Shown here piece by piece: positions 34,106 to 45,704 of a stretch of DNA of 64,000 nucleotides. Each line of letters starts with the position of its first letter. Within the stretch, counting starts at the first letter, position 1. The notes under the pieces were generated by a model that was not told the DNA's origin, ran no database searches, and saw nothing but the letters and a program-made list of their open reading frames with translations. The translations under genes and the position numbers were made by a program. The stretch comes from Doris montereyensis (taxonomy: Eukaryota > Mollusca > Gastropoda > Nudibranchia > Dorididae): assembly GCA_037039925.1 (NCBI GenBank), contig JAXRKP010001364.1, positions 1-64,000 of the forward strand, read 5' to 3'.

Positions 34106-36005
34106 CAAGACAGATTCCTGAGCTGGAATTATACTGTGGATGTTTCTAGTACCAGCCACAGTCCTCAGGTTCGCAGAGTCCCTCAGTGGTACATCATTTT
34201 CCTCAAGAGGTAGAAACAACGAGATAAATGGGATGGTTCGTCCGAACCACAACCAAGCGCAGTCATCTCGAGGTTGTCCTCAGCGAATCGGAGTAGGTCA
34301 TTGGCATCTTGGATTACATACCTGCGTGATTGCACAGCACGGGAGGCTGCTTGCTTTAACAGGCCACCCAGTGGATCGCAGGGATTATTTTCATGCCTTG
34401 CTCCAAAGAAGCACCGCTCAATGGCCACACCACAATCTGAAAAGCCTGACAAGAAATCAAACGGAAGTTTTGACTTGTATTGCGAACTGCAGCCATCACT
34501 GAAGACTACCAGCTTGCGGATAAAGCCAAGGCCACACACATGAGAAACAACTCTCTTCATGATGGCATCAATCATTGAAGCACTGTGTGTCAGAATGTCT
34601 GACAAAAATGTCCAGTTTTCAGTGACACGCAAGCTACATGTGGGACACCTGTAGTACAGTACACAAGGGTGCACAGTAACTAACTTGCGTGTAACCAAAA
34701 TAGGCTGACTGGGGCTGGTCCTGCTGGCGACAGAGATAATTCTCTGCAAAATCCATGGTCAGGACAGCCCAGTCCCCTGGAACATCTGACACAACAGTCC
34801 TGTACTGGGAGCTCTGCCATCTGTGCACAAAGTCATGAACTGGGAGCTTCACCGAATCCTGCTTCAGTTGAGCAATCAACTCTTCTACAGAGCCCTGTCA
34901 TTTCACCAGATCAAGTCTGGCTGATCCCCCCTTCACAACCCTCTCCCATCTCTGCCACTCAGTCTCCTTCTCCAAATGATCCCGGTCTACCATGTCATCA
35001 ATCACATTCACACCACAGCTTTCACACTCACGTCTCATGCATTGAGCATTCTCAGCACAAACAGTCAGGCTAACAAGGTCTTGCAAACTCTCAACTTTCA
35101 CACTACAAAACGCATTCAACACTTTCATCAACAACATCGGATTCAGACATACATCACACAAACACTGACAAAATGGCGCCTTCGTGAAAGACAAAACATG
35201 CTTTGGGCGCTTTCTAAAAAATGTGGCCTGGCTAATTAGGCCCCCACGTGTAGATGTGAAGTCCTTAAAAAGTGACTTCATGGAACCACTAAGTACCTTT
35301 CTCGCCACACCTCTCCAAATTCCTTTCTTGCCAGGCATGTTGGTAGATTGATCCTCAAAGAAGTTGGCCACTTCGCCAGCGTCATTAAATTTCCTCCTCT
35401 TATAGAGGGAAGCCACCTGCTCCTTCCCCTTCCCAGAAAAGAGACGTCTTGCCACAAGGCAAGCTTTGGCCCTCAGCCGCGTTGCGAGGACTTCTCGCCA
35501 TGCTGCTGGGCCTTGCTCGATGATGTATACCTGATACCACACTCTTTGAGGGCCTGCCCATCCCGTCTGGCGACCGACTTCACCGATCCTTTCAGTTTCA
35601 GGGATACTAGAAGATGGCCCCCATCTGCTTCTTCAGGCGGTGTAAAGTTGTTCGGCTGACTGATAGCTCTGGAGTTGGGATGGGTTTGTTGCAGCCGCGT
35701 GGAGAGGAAGGGTTGGGAGCCCTCACGTCCCTCATGTAGGCCTGGTTACGCTCCCTCTCCCTCCTTTTCTTCTGGGACGACATGTTTCCCCTCCTTTTCT
35801 TTGGGCCAGCCGGTTTTTGGCCCGTCTCTCCTGCACTTGTTTTGCTTCGGACTGAGTTGCTGGGGGCGTCCTGGGTACGGTCTTGGGGCTGGATTGAGCC
35901 ACAACCAAGGCCTTCTTCTTGCGTTCTCTGTTTTGAAATTACCCAGTTTAAAGTGAGTATTGGGTTACAAGGTTTTCTTTTGGATACATCCGAATTAAGA
36001 TACAA
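34106..36005 (-). pseudogene. 'SDGCSSQYK'-family transposase-like gene
   Basis: Read leftwards. 36005-35607 is a Lys/Arg-rich N-terminus (PKKRRGNMSSQKKRRERER). 35542-34898 holds GKKGIWRGVARKVLSGS, HVLSFTKAPFCQCLCDVCLN and several Cys pairs. 34879-34634 has WAVLTMDFAENYLCRQQDQP. 34749-34183 has KLVVFSDGCSSQYKSKLPFD, ERCFFGARHENNPCDPLGGL and KQAASRAVQSRRYVIQDAND. 34252-34106 continues with GTRNIHSIIPAQESVLLL. DFAEN, SDGCSSQYK and the FFG-RH-NP-D block could supply the acidic residues of an RNase H-like nuclease; that is inference. Three frame changes are present. The gene stops at the hAT copy 3 boundary and its continuation may lie beyond it. Confidence 0.65.
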
Positions 36006-36990
36006 ATATTATATACAAGTATTACAAGTTGGAACGATTGACAATAAGGGGAAGGTCTAATCAAGGTGTTGACACACTGAGGTTTCAGGTCTTTGTTTTC
36101 GTGCGCTTAGCGTGAACTGGAAGTATTTCTCACTGTGACAAAAGGACTGGGGTTACGGATTGTTTGAAAACTATAATCGGTCCCATCCGTGATGAAATAC
36201 GAACACCGATCGCTGACGTTACGGAATGACCGACACTATACTTACTGGCTTTGTGAACGATGTTTCTATCAATTTATCGATACTTTTTATTGAATAAATG
36301 CATGAAAATGACTTATTTAGATGCATTCCTTGATTTGTTGAGCTGTTATTGTTGATACAACCATCCTTTATTTATTAGCGCCGGGGTATAAATTCTATGT
36401 GTCGATGACCGACGAAGTAATGTCAGCGATTGTTTTTTTAAGGGCAGTGAAATCCCTACTTATGATATTCGTTTCATGGAAGGATGCATTCCATTAAAGA
36501 AACAAATTTGTAATGATACCCTTGGTCAAATTTCATCTTCATCAATCCTGTGGATTTTAAGATGCGATTAGCTGTTGTGGTGATGCTGTGAAATTGATCA
36601 TCTACGATTTTACTGTAATGGGCATGTTTTTGTTTTGTTTGTGATGGCTCGGCTGCTTTTCTCTTCTGCAAAAATTTTGGATTACAGCTGTATGAATGTT
36701 CACTAAGGTGTTGTTTATTTGTGTTTCTTGATTTTGGTCTCAACAATGACAAGTCTATGTTATCTGTTATGAACCAACAAATCAACACTCGTCATGAGAT
36801 ATTTCTCATATTTTGTTGGTTCATGCAGGAATCTTCTCAACCCAGACCGATGCTATCACCCCACATACATTGCCACATTCCTGCACAGGATAATTTTTAC
36901 AATCAGCTGTACATTTGTGACTAGCCCAATGCTGAAGGGGCATGCATTAAACTAATCCGTGCTCCCTTCAGCATTGGTAGTGCAAAATGC
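36006..36990. other. No recognised gene
   Basis: A minus-strand ORF at 36474-36788 (Lys/Ser-rich) has no recognised motif. The rest is AT-rich. Confidence 0.4.
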
Positions 36991-36999
36991 TGAGTGTAA

Positions 37000-37417
37000 C
37001 TACTGTAACCAGCTAATGCTGTTAACAGATTTGGGGATATTCCACCCCAAACTGTCACAGTACTTAACAGTTGGACTGTCTGTAAGGTCAACAGTAATGA
37101 CTACCCAGCGATTACCGGATTTCTTTGGTGTTGCCAGGTAAACGCTGCTGTCGGGATTCTTCCCCACATTGGCAATAACGACCAGTTGTTGAACTTCACT
37201 GACGTCTCTTGTTTCAGTGATACGCCTCGGCAAATCCTGGCTTGTCGTGGAAAGACACAGGCAAAAAATGTTTTTTGAAGTTTATTTGCTTTGTCGAGTA
37301 ACCAGCTAATGTGGCTTGATAGCAGCCAACCAGCAGGGCCTTCGCCACACAGATATGCCATTTCTTCTGTTGTACTGTCTGCAAAATGGAGTGAAAATGA
37401 TTAAGAAAAAAAATCAA
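37000..37417 (-). pseudogene. C48 (Ulp1-like) peptidase-like fragment
   Basis: Read leftwards: a helical segment with KALLVGCYQATLAGYSTKQI (37417-37214), then VYLATPKKSGNRWVVITVDL and KYCDSLGWNIPKSVNSISWL (37233-37000). The pattern '...x-x-W-V-hydrophobic-Asp...Y-D-S-L-G-W' resembles the central strands of Ulp1/SENP-type cysteine peptidases often carried by transposons, where HW holds the catalytic His. Here the position reads RW, so the catalytic His would be lost. There are at least two frames. A fragment only; the identification rests on a short stretch. Confidence 0.35.
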
Positions 37418-37468
37418 TAATACAGTATAAACACAAAGATATTCATCAAAGATATTAGGAGATTAATA

Positions 37469-37500
37469 TTAACCCTTTCCTGCCTAAGCGATCCCCCTGA
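37469..37500 (+). repeat. piggyBac left terminus (TTAA-CCC)
   Basis: TTAA at 37469 followed by CCCTTTCCTGCCTAAGCGAT. piggyBac elements insert at TTAA and their ends start CCC. It fits the 3' end of copy C, whose stop codon is about 0.5 kb to the right. Confidence 0.6.
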
Positions 37501-37987
37501 CCATGTCTGTGTGCCTAACCTAGTTTCAGCTATGTTAATCCTGTGCCTAAGCAAAGGGAAATAACTCTTTTCACCACTAGACCTGTTTCAGAAAAAAAAT
37601 GATTTAGATCCCTAAATATAAATATTATCCAACAAACAATACAGAAAAAAATAGGTAATTGAATATACTTACATACAGAACCCAATCGCACCTAGGAGCC
37701 TTCCCAGCCCTTCCTGTCTACATCCCTAAGATTAGGGGCATAACTCCGCAAATAAATGACTCTTACTTTTAAAAAATCATACAAAGTCACTAAATAAAGT
37801 TACAGCTGAAACAATGACTGATTATGATACAGAAAGAATAGGAGAATTTATATAAAATATATTCAGGTATGAATGAGGGAACTACAGACAATAAGACAGG
37901 AGATGAAATCTTACACATGTGCAACTCACCATTTGTGAAACAATAAAATCCAATTTTATTTACAAAACAAACAAGTTTCCCACTTTT

Positions 37988-40069
37988 TCACTGTTTACTT
38001 GCAAGCTCCTGGTGAAAGCTTGCAAAGCACATGCCCTTATGCAGGTTGGTCTTACATATCATGCACCCAAAGACAGTTTCTGATGTCCTACCACTGTTTG
38101 TTCTTTGCTTCTTTTTTTAGCACCAAAAGCAAGCAGCTTTAATCCCGAAGAGCCGATCTAGCTTGTGGTCAGAACTCAGTGTTGTTCCCAGACCGGCAGT
38201 GGCAGGTGCAGTGTGCACACGTCTCTTCCCCTTAGAGACATTGCCAGCAACTAAGCCGGAGCAAACATCCAGTCGAAACTGCAGCTGGCCGAAGCGACGT
38301 TGATTCGAAAGGCAGGGGACGGTTGGCGTTCTTATAGAGGATCCAGGAATTCACGAGAAAAAGTCCTGACCATCCTACACAGTAGTAGGCTCGTAGCTGA
38401 TCAGCCAGGTCAACCCCAGCATGTATTGTCGATAGAGAGCGACAGGTTCAGGAATAGGGTGCTCCTGGAAGCCCACGGATGGTGCGCCGACGAACAGTTG
38501 TAATGGCTGGTGTTACGTTCGTTGCGAGAATGGCCACTTTCCTCTTGTCGTGCCACACTGTTGCTGTCATGTTTGGCCCCTTCCTCATGATTCGAACATC
38601 CCCTGCCTTCATCTTCTTCGTTGCCTTGTCGGAGAGGGGCTGAGGCCACCCCTTCCGTGATATTCTGATCGTACTACAAGAGTATGTGTTACGATCCAGG
38701 AGATTTTCTGCAAGGGTCACACTTGAAAAATAATTGTCAAAGTAAAAATGATGCCACTTATCAAGGTAATGTTCTGCAACGTTCATCACCACATGGTGTC
38801 CAACCCCACGAGGCATAGGATTGTTAACTTTGACTGTATAAAATACATGTGTCCAGCATGTAGCCGTTGTTGCGATCAGCGACGCACACCAAACCTTGAT
38901 GCCCCAGGGTGTAGGTTTTCCGCGCATGTACTGCTTGAAGTATAGCCTGCCATCATAAGCAATCATGGCTTCATCAATGCTGAGATTCCTCCCAGGTGTG
39001 TAGTGCTCACCTGTGCTGAAAATAAAGAGATAAAACAAACAAAAAACTTTTACCACTGTGTTACCGATAACAAATTTATCCTGAAGAAAATGTTTTTTGA
39101 TTATAATATTGGGGAAAAAATGAAATCGACAATATAACATAACATGTAGATCTATATATTAATAATATGATTTATACAGTATGAAATAGGCCTTCTAGCA
39201 TTTTTGTTCTTTCATGTTCCCATCTAGAGAGGATTATAATTATAATATTATGACCCTTACCCCAATTGTCCCTCATACACCACCATCCTTCCTCACAATT
39301 CTTCAACACTCACTCTCTCTCGTCCTATTTTCTCTCTCCTTTTTATGAATGCTATATCTCTATAAAAAAAGTTTTCTTACCTTGCTCTGAAATGCTCAAT
39401 AACTGGTCTCACTTCAAAGAGGGGGTCATAGCCTTCTTCACCTCTGGGGACAGCCTTGGAGGAATCGTTCAAGTGCAAGTATTGCACAATCTTTTCATAT
39501 CGGCTTTTCCCCATTGTTGACGCAATACCATCAACCCGCAGTCGATCATCCGGTGACCAAAAATGTTGGTACTCTGGGAGATCATGGATCCCCATCATGA
39601 TGTTGATGGCCATGAAAACATTTATGTCCTGAACAGTCACCTCCTTCCAATATCTATCAGGTCTCCCTTTGCCTCCTGCTGTTGGGCCGCATGGCAGTTT
39701 GTCTCTACCACAATCTTTTCAAACAGTTCCTCAGTGAAGAACAAAGAAAAAAATTCAAATGGTGTAGAGGTGCATGGGATATTATGTTTGGGTCCATGCT
39801 CATTTTCATGTAGGTGGCATATGTTCCCATTCCATATCGCCTGCAGGTTCAGCAACATCATCTTCCTCTTCTTCATCTAGATGTATGTCGTTTTCGTCGT
39901 CTACCAAAATGTTCTCATCGACATCGGACTCATTGTCATTCTCAACACTGCTCGATGGTAGATGTAAGGCTTCTCTTCCATTGATATCAACCGGTAAACC
40001 GTATAAATCACCGTCATAGACAGTCCCAGTCGCTTCTCTGAAGAGCTGAAGTACTTCTTCCATTGTCAA
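37988..40069 (-). pseudogene. piggyBac transposase, copy C, with an intron
   Basis: Exon 1 runs from about 40069 (acidic N-terminus, ENDNESDVDENILVDDEND) through TPFEFFSLFFTEELFEKIV and QDINVFMAINIMMGIHDLPE to GYDPLFEVRPVIEHFRA, ending at AG|GTAAG (39381). A 365-bp intron ends in TTTTCAG (39016), giving the in-phase join HFRAS-TGEHYTPGRNLSIDEA (first Asp). YDGRLYFKQYMRGKPTPW, YLDKWHHFYFDNYF and IPEPVALYRQYMLG follow, then after shifts near 38450 and 38350 LFLVNSWILYKNANRPLPF and the zinc-ribbon tail SETVFGCMICKTNLHKGMCF, stop at 37988. Downstream DNA resembles that of the copy at 43.7 kb. The N-terminal pieces also shift frame near 39640 and 39840. Confidence 0.88.
39016..39380 (-). other. 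Putative intron in piggyBac copy C
   Basis: GTAAG donor and TTTTCAG acceptor with exact phase across the junction. The other copies read through this position without a gap. Confidence 0.65.
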
Positions 40070-40504
40070 TTGAGGATTTTTTCTTCAAAAATAACGTCAA
40101 ACTTTGAAACGATGTAGAAAATCAACCAGACGGAGTAGAACGATGTTTGAAAGGTGAAAGTAAAGCGGAAATCACGCTCTAACGAGAACTACAAACGAGA
40201 ATCTCGTATCTAGAGAAACGAGCAGCCGGATCTCTACTATTTTAGAGGTCTATTTATACGGGCACATGCGGGCGCTACAGGGGAAATGAAGCATGCGATC
40301 GAGCGGGCGCTTGCGGGCCCTATATGTTCTATTGGGTTACAGAAAATAGTCAGGTTCTATTGGGTTACAGAAAATAATCACTTTTATAAAGTTTTTAACC
40401 AAAATTTATTTTTAATATCCAAGTGAAACTACACAACACAAGAAAACACAACGTTTTCGAGTCTCATCCAACACTATCTTCATTGTTTATAAATGTTTAT
40501 GTCC
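40070..40504. repeat. piggyBac flank with a direct repeat
   Basis: GTTCTATTGGGTTACAGAAA occurs twice, at 40327 and 40353, between copies C and D. GGGTTAC resembles a mutated GGG-TTAA end, but I cannot assign a terminus. Confidence 0.4.
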
Positions 40505-41845
40505 TCAATGACAATGTTTCAAATTTTCATGAAATTTCGAAGGTGCACATTGCAAAGGGGGCAACCGGTGATTGTTTCTTGAGTGCGGCCACTGGGCATT
40601 TTGATCCCACCCTCAGCGCACTGAAAGCATCTTCTTTTTCTACCACGCATCTTGCACAGGCTATGGTCAGCAACAGTTGGAGCATCTGGAGCTCTTCTGG
40701 GATTGTTTCCTGGGGCTATGAGAGATTTGACCAGTTGTGTCCGAAACGGCAGATGGTTTTGGGATGTTGAATAACGATTAATCGTCGGGGCGAGCTCGCT
40801 TCATCAAAATGTGCGAGTTGATGACGAAAATTTGGATGACGTAGTTGAGTAAATATCTCCACCATTTTGTTCCTGGTCGCCCAACAGGATAATAAGCCCG
40901 ATGTTGATCGTTGAGATCCACGCCGAATATGCCAGCATTGTAAGAGGACACGGAATGGGAAATGGTATGTCAACAGGCCCTCCTTTTGTGCGACGAGTGA
41001 CAGTTGTCATTTCTGGGTTGCTGTTTGTTGATAACACTTTCACCTGTCTTTTATCAGTCCACTGAGCTGCAACTTATTTCCCCTTTTGCTCACCCCCCTT
41101 TCTTGTGTCTACTGTCCTTCGGAAAAGGCCAGCCCTTCCGGTTCGGCTTTATACTTTATAGTACCACAGCTGTACGTGTTTTCCTCCAGAAGGTCCTCCA
41201 CAAGCTTCACCGAAGAAAAAAGTTATCATAATACACCGTACGGTGCCTGCCGAGAGTCCTTCAAGCATTGACTTCACCACGTCGTAACCTTGGCCATTCT
41301 CCGATGATACCTGCCGTTTGCCTGTATAAACTTCGAAATTTACCAAGTATCCTGTATCTGCCTCGGCACAGCACCACACTTTGAAGCCCCAAGGCGTGGG
41401 CTTGTTTTTTATATATTGACGGAAGCTTATGCATCCAATAAAGGCGATCATAGCTTCATCGACGCTTAGTTTTTTGCTAGGCTTGTACACAGATGAACAT
41501 ATGCTCCTTATGTGATCCAAAAGTGGCCTCACCTTGAAGAGCGGATCGAACCCGGGGTCTTGTCGAGGCGGTTGGTTTGAGTTGTCGGCGATGTGGAAGT
41601 ACTGATGTACTCTCTGAAAACGCTGACGACCCCAGACATCGGCGATGGATGGAACTCTCAGAAAGAATCTGAAGACCAGTAGAGCCTTGTTTCAGGAACT
41701 TGATGGAGGCCAAAGGTAATCAGGGTGTAAATGTATTTATAAAATATCTGCACACACAGGTTTCCAATATGGGTCACGAACGCCTTTTTGCGTCTTGTTG
41801 TTCGGCATAGCGGTTCATCTCTTGCATAGACAGTTCAATAATGTG
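40505..41845 (-). pseudogene. piggyBac transposase, copy D
   Basis: The reading starts abruptly at about 41845 with SDHIIELSMQEMNRYAEQQD, then ITFGLHQVPETRLYWSSDSF, GFDPLFKVRPLLDHIRSICS, KKLSVDEAMIAFIGCISFRQ (first Asp), GFKVWCCAEADTGYLVNFEV, VTRRTKGGPVDIPFP, a degraded third-Asp region near 40920, and a tail with RKRRCFQCAEGGIKM, TITGCPLCNVHL and KFHENLKHCH, stop at 40505. Five or more frame changes. It has no N-terminal acidic region of its own: its start is joined directly to the 3' end of copy E on the same strand. Confidence 0.85.
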
Positions 41846-43433
41846 ATCAGAGCACACATCCAAACACAGTCTCTGGCCTTTTATTCGACTGGGTCCGAAT
41901 GTCTTTTTGACGACATTGAAACACTGCCTTTGCGCCCTGGCAGCCGAACTCGACGATGATGGGTAGAAGTCCCTGGGACTGATAATCCGGCAGCCGTAGG
42001 GATTTCACGATGAGTCCGTTTCCGTGATGAGCCTTTCATAAGGCTACGAGCTACCTCAATGTGGAACTGCAGGTGGTTCAGAGGTTTAGTTGAAGCAGGA
42101 CGTGACATGTTCTGATAGAGAATGTAGGAGTTTAGAATGGCCGACTCAATAAGAAACCACAAACAGCATCGCCACCATTTGTGGCTTTTTCTTCCTATTG
42201 GGTAGTAAGAACGGAGTTGATCCATTCTGTCGACCCCACCCATGTTTGAATTATATACAAGCACAGACTCGGGAATTTGCTTGTCGACTGGGCCATCCTT
42301 TGTGCGACGTGATGCGATACCCATTACCGGAGATGCATTTGTCGAAATCATGGAGATTGCTCGCTTGTCCCTCCACCAACAAGCAACAAGACTTCCAATC
42401 TGTCTGAATTGAAATTGATCCTTCTCAATTTTGTCTTTCAAATCCTTCGGCCAGTGTTTCCGGTTTTGTCGAATTGTAGCACACGAGTATGTCTCGTGCG
42501 CAAGAAGATCACTTGCAAGTTTCACTGATCTAAAAAAAATTGTCGAAATAAAAATGGTGTTTTTTCCTGAGGTATTGCTGTCCTAAGCTCCAGATCACAT
42601 GATAGCCCAGTCCATTTGGCATAATTGTAGTAGCGTTGTTGCTTTTGCCTGTGTAAAAGTCGAAATCCGAAAGGAATGACGTGGCCGAGTCACAGACGGA
42701 CCATACTTTTACACCCCATGGACGGGGCTTCCCTCTTACGTATTGTTTGAATAACAAACGTCCGTGTAAGGGAATCATGACTTCGTCAAATGAAAGAGCA
42801 ATCCCAGGGTTGAATAAAGAATTGCACGCAAATTTCAGGGCGGCGATTACGCCTACAGGTCAGATTTTATACAGGGGTCATAGCCATCCTGGCCTTTTGG
42901 AACGTTGTCGGTGTTGTCGGCAAGGTGTAGGTAGCGGGATATGTCGTGATACCGATTTTTTGACATGACATAGCCACACAAGAGACTCGTAATAGGGGAT
43001 CCAGTGACCAGTAAAGTGTATAAGCTGGCAATTTATGCACACCCATTCACTGTCACAGGGGTAAAATTGGTGGCATTTTTTGTCTGGCATACAGGTTAGT
43101 TTGAGTGACTATGGTATCGATCAGAGACTCGGGGGAAATAAATGGAAAAAATTAATTGGTTCTGATTGATAATCAGTGTCTATAAGTTCTGTATTAGGAC
43201 CAACACGTGAAGTAAACAAGTCAATTTCAACTGGATTTAGCTCTGAACTCCATTTTTTGGAAAAGTTTACGCATCACAATTGTTAGCACCCCTAAGCCTA
43301 ACTCGTCGTCTGAGTCCGAATCACTGATAGTAGATCTAGGCCTATTATCTTCTTTATCACCCAATTCATCGTCAAAGTCTAATTCGATATCGCTTTCGTC
43401 TAATATTTTTCCTAAGACTTGCTATGGATAATA
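41846..43433 (-). pseudogene. piggyBac transposase, copy E
   Basis: Acidic N-terminus ILDESDIELDFDDELGDKED near 43410, INFFHLFPPSLIDTIVTQTN near 43120, RYLHLADNTDNVPKGQDGYD near 42920, ALSFDEVMIPLHGRLLFKQY (first Asp, about 42780), NGLGYHVIWSLGQQYLRKKH with YFDNFF, then 42525-41881 in one frame: VYNSNMGGVDRMDQLRSYYP (third Asp), AILNSYILYQNMSRP and VRLPGRKG. The zinc-ribbon tail is cut after RPETVFGCVL at about 41850, where copy D begins. Upstream it stops at a TTAA (43434) that begins the neighbouring element, so its start codon is lost. Confidence 0.88.
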
Positions 43434-43460
43434 TTAACCCATAAGTTCCCAGAGATTTTC
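43434..43460 (+). repeat. piggyBac left terminus (TTAA-CCC)
   Basis: TTAA at 43434 followed by CCCATAAGTTCCC. Downstream CCTAAGGGGCATAACTCTC (about 43487) matches the region at 37720 beside copy C. It is the 3' end of the chimeric copy F, inserted into the 5' part of copy E. Confidence 0.55.
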
Positions 43461-43745
43461 CAATTTTACTTTAGTAGATTCCCAGCCTAAGGGGCATAAC
43501 TCTCAATGAATTTGAGACTAACTTTTAAAAAAAAATCATATAAATTCAACCAAACATTATAAAAATATAATTTCAACAGTATTGTGTACAGAATTAAATA
43601 TACTTTCATTCCATATATAACATGACATATATTTGAAATAAAAAAGGTGAAAAATATATAATAAACACAGCAAATTTAATAAATTTTCTTCGTTTTCACG
43701 ACTTCATCATTTTGTTTGAGTGTTTTTTAAAAGTTTTTAACAAAT

Positions 43746-44309
43746 TTAAAGTTCCTCATGAAATTGTGCATGGCACAGTTCATCACACAAATGTGTTTTG
43801 CACAATAGGCAGCCAAACACAGTTTCTGGGCGCTTATTGGAAAGTGTTCTGATATTTTTTTTGCGGCACATAAAACATTGCTTTTTACGGCCTGGGAGAC
43901 GGATGCGCCGATGGCATCTCAAGTCATCATTTGCTAATCCAGCGGCTGCAGCACCAGTTTCTCTAACAGTCCTCTTTCTGCCAGTGCACTGCATGAGGGA
44001 TCTTGCGATTTCCATGTGGAATGCGAGGTGACTCAATGGCTTTGACGTAGCTGGCCGTGGCAGACTCCGGTAAATGATGTAGTTGGAGAAGATGATGTTG
44101 ATTACATCAAGTTCGAAGACGATCATGTCTTCTGAATTATTCTCTTGTGATTTACTTTTTAAGTCTTGGTCGGGTGGTGTTTGGTAGTAAATATTCGAAT
44201 TAAACAAAGATAGCATTTGTTCAGACACTTCAAAATCTTTGCAACACTTTTCTCCAAATCTTAAGACTGTTCTAACTCTTAAAATTGCATTCAACATTTT
44301 GTTCCCCAT
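43746..44309 (-). pseudogene. Chimeric ORF: hAT tail fused in frame to piggyBac C-terminus (copy F)
   Basis: One open frame of 187 codons. Residues 1 to about 36 (MLNAILRVRTVLRFGEKCCK, DFEVSEQML) align with the hAT tail at 24.5 kb (KLLDALTRIRASFIVNGKCC, DFEPSQAMI). From about residue 68 it is piggyBac: IIFSNYIIYRSLPRPATSKP, LSHLAFHMEIARSLMQ, RRIRLPGRKKQCFMCRKK and ETVFGCLLCKTHLCDELCHA, a complete zinc ribbon with a stop at 43746. A hAT-type terminus (CAGGGTTGCCA, read leftwards from 44379) lies 70 bases upstream, so a hAT remnant with a large internal deletion has joined a truncated piggyBac. No catalytic residues are left from either. Confidence 0.8.
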
Positions 44310-44368
44310 TCTATTTCAGTGGGGCCAAAAGACTGGTCATGGGGCCAAACGCCCCACGTTGGGCCAAA

Positions 44369-44379
44369 TGGCAACCCTG
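44369..44379 (-). repeat. hAT-type terminus
   Basis: TGGCAACCCTG, the reverse complement of the CAGGGTTGCCA start at 24160, with TTTGGCC subterminal units as at 7599. Confidence 0.55.
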
Positions 44380-45467
44380 CCACTTATAAGACGGCGGACG
44401 ACCTTTAGTTGGCCTCAAAACCTGGATCTCACAACACGGGAGAGTTCGGTCTAGATATTATAGGTAAAAGGTCATTGGTACCAACTTAACTATTAGAGCA
44501 GATAGCCATAATAACTATTGTGCACAATATGATGAAATTGAAATCTGTACTAGTGTCACTACCATGGACTACTAGATAATAAGGACACGCAGTTATAGAT
44601 CCCTGTCTGTCTAGCAAAGTCATACTCTTTCTAACTGAAAAATGATAATTTCTTCATGGAAACAGTCTCATTTGATATCAGTAACATTTTTTTTATCAAT
44701 ATCTAATTGAAATACAGTAGAGCACGATTATAACAAACACATTGAAAACAAACTAACGGTTTCACTGTAGTTCATGGTAATGCCCATGAAGAAGCATGCT
44801 GTTTCTTCTTTGTTTATGACTGATATTTAAAAAACTGTAGATAATAACAAACTTTTTTTCTGCCTGGGGCTGGTTGTTAAATCTGTGATCTACTGTATCA
44901 TGTTTGAAGAAGAAAATACATGTACTCACAATAACTATCCACCGTCATTCTGCCAATCTAGCTTTTTTTATGGAAGTTTGGTAAAGAGTTGCATTCTTCT
45001 CTTTGTCTTTCTCCAAATTATGCAATCCATGAAGAAGGACATTTGCCAAATGAAACAGCTTTTGAAGTTTGGAGTAAAAAAATGAATTACATGTAATTAA
45101 TTTTAAATCACCTCTGTGTACATTCCTATATGGCTATGACTAGGTATTCTGAAAAACAGAACTATTTTCCTTACTGCAACTGAACACCTTTAGTTACACC
45201 TCCTCCTCCACCTCACATTAGTACTACAACAACTACTACTTCTATTATTATTATTATTACTATTATTATCATTATTCTATTACTTTGACTACTACTACTA
45301 CTACTAGCACTACTTCTACTACTACTTCTAAATGAAATTTTTAAGGACTTCCGTGTGGATATGTTCTGATTCCTTAACTAAGATCATTCAAGCAACTGCT
45401 ATTATCCTTGTACTTGTACTCACTTGGGGAGACGACAATCCAAGATCATAATATGTGTCCATTGTGG
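44380..45467. other. No recognised gene
   Basis: AT-rich DNA with an interrupted trinucleotide (ACT/ATT) repeat at about 45225-45325. Confidence 0.5.
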
Positions 45468-45704
45468 TCAATCGTTGACAAGTCTCTGGCATGACAGAGA
45501 TTGACAAGCCCTTTCTTTAGCATGATTCATGAAGCTCAACCCAATCCTGACAATCTCATAAGTGCAAGAATGAGGCACAGTTAGGGATCCTCTTGACACC
45601 TCCTCAATAAAGTCAGTGATGTTGTCTGAACGCAGAGGTTCATCATGCAAAAGATCAGCTCCTCCTGGCCCTTCTTTTCTAGCCAACCAGCAACATAGGC
45701 AGCA

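Noticed and set aside
40327..40375. piggyBac right terminus at GGGTTAC
   Set aside because: The last base does not match TTAA and the inner sequence does not match the left end CCCTTTCCTGCC.
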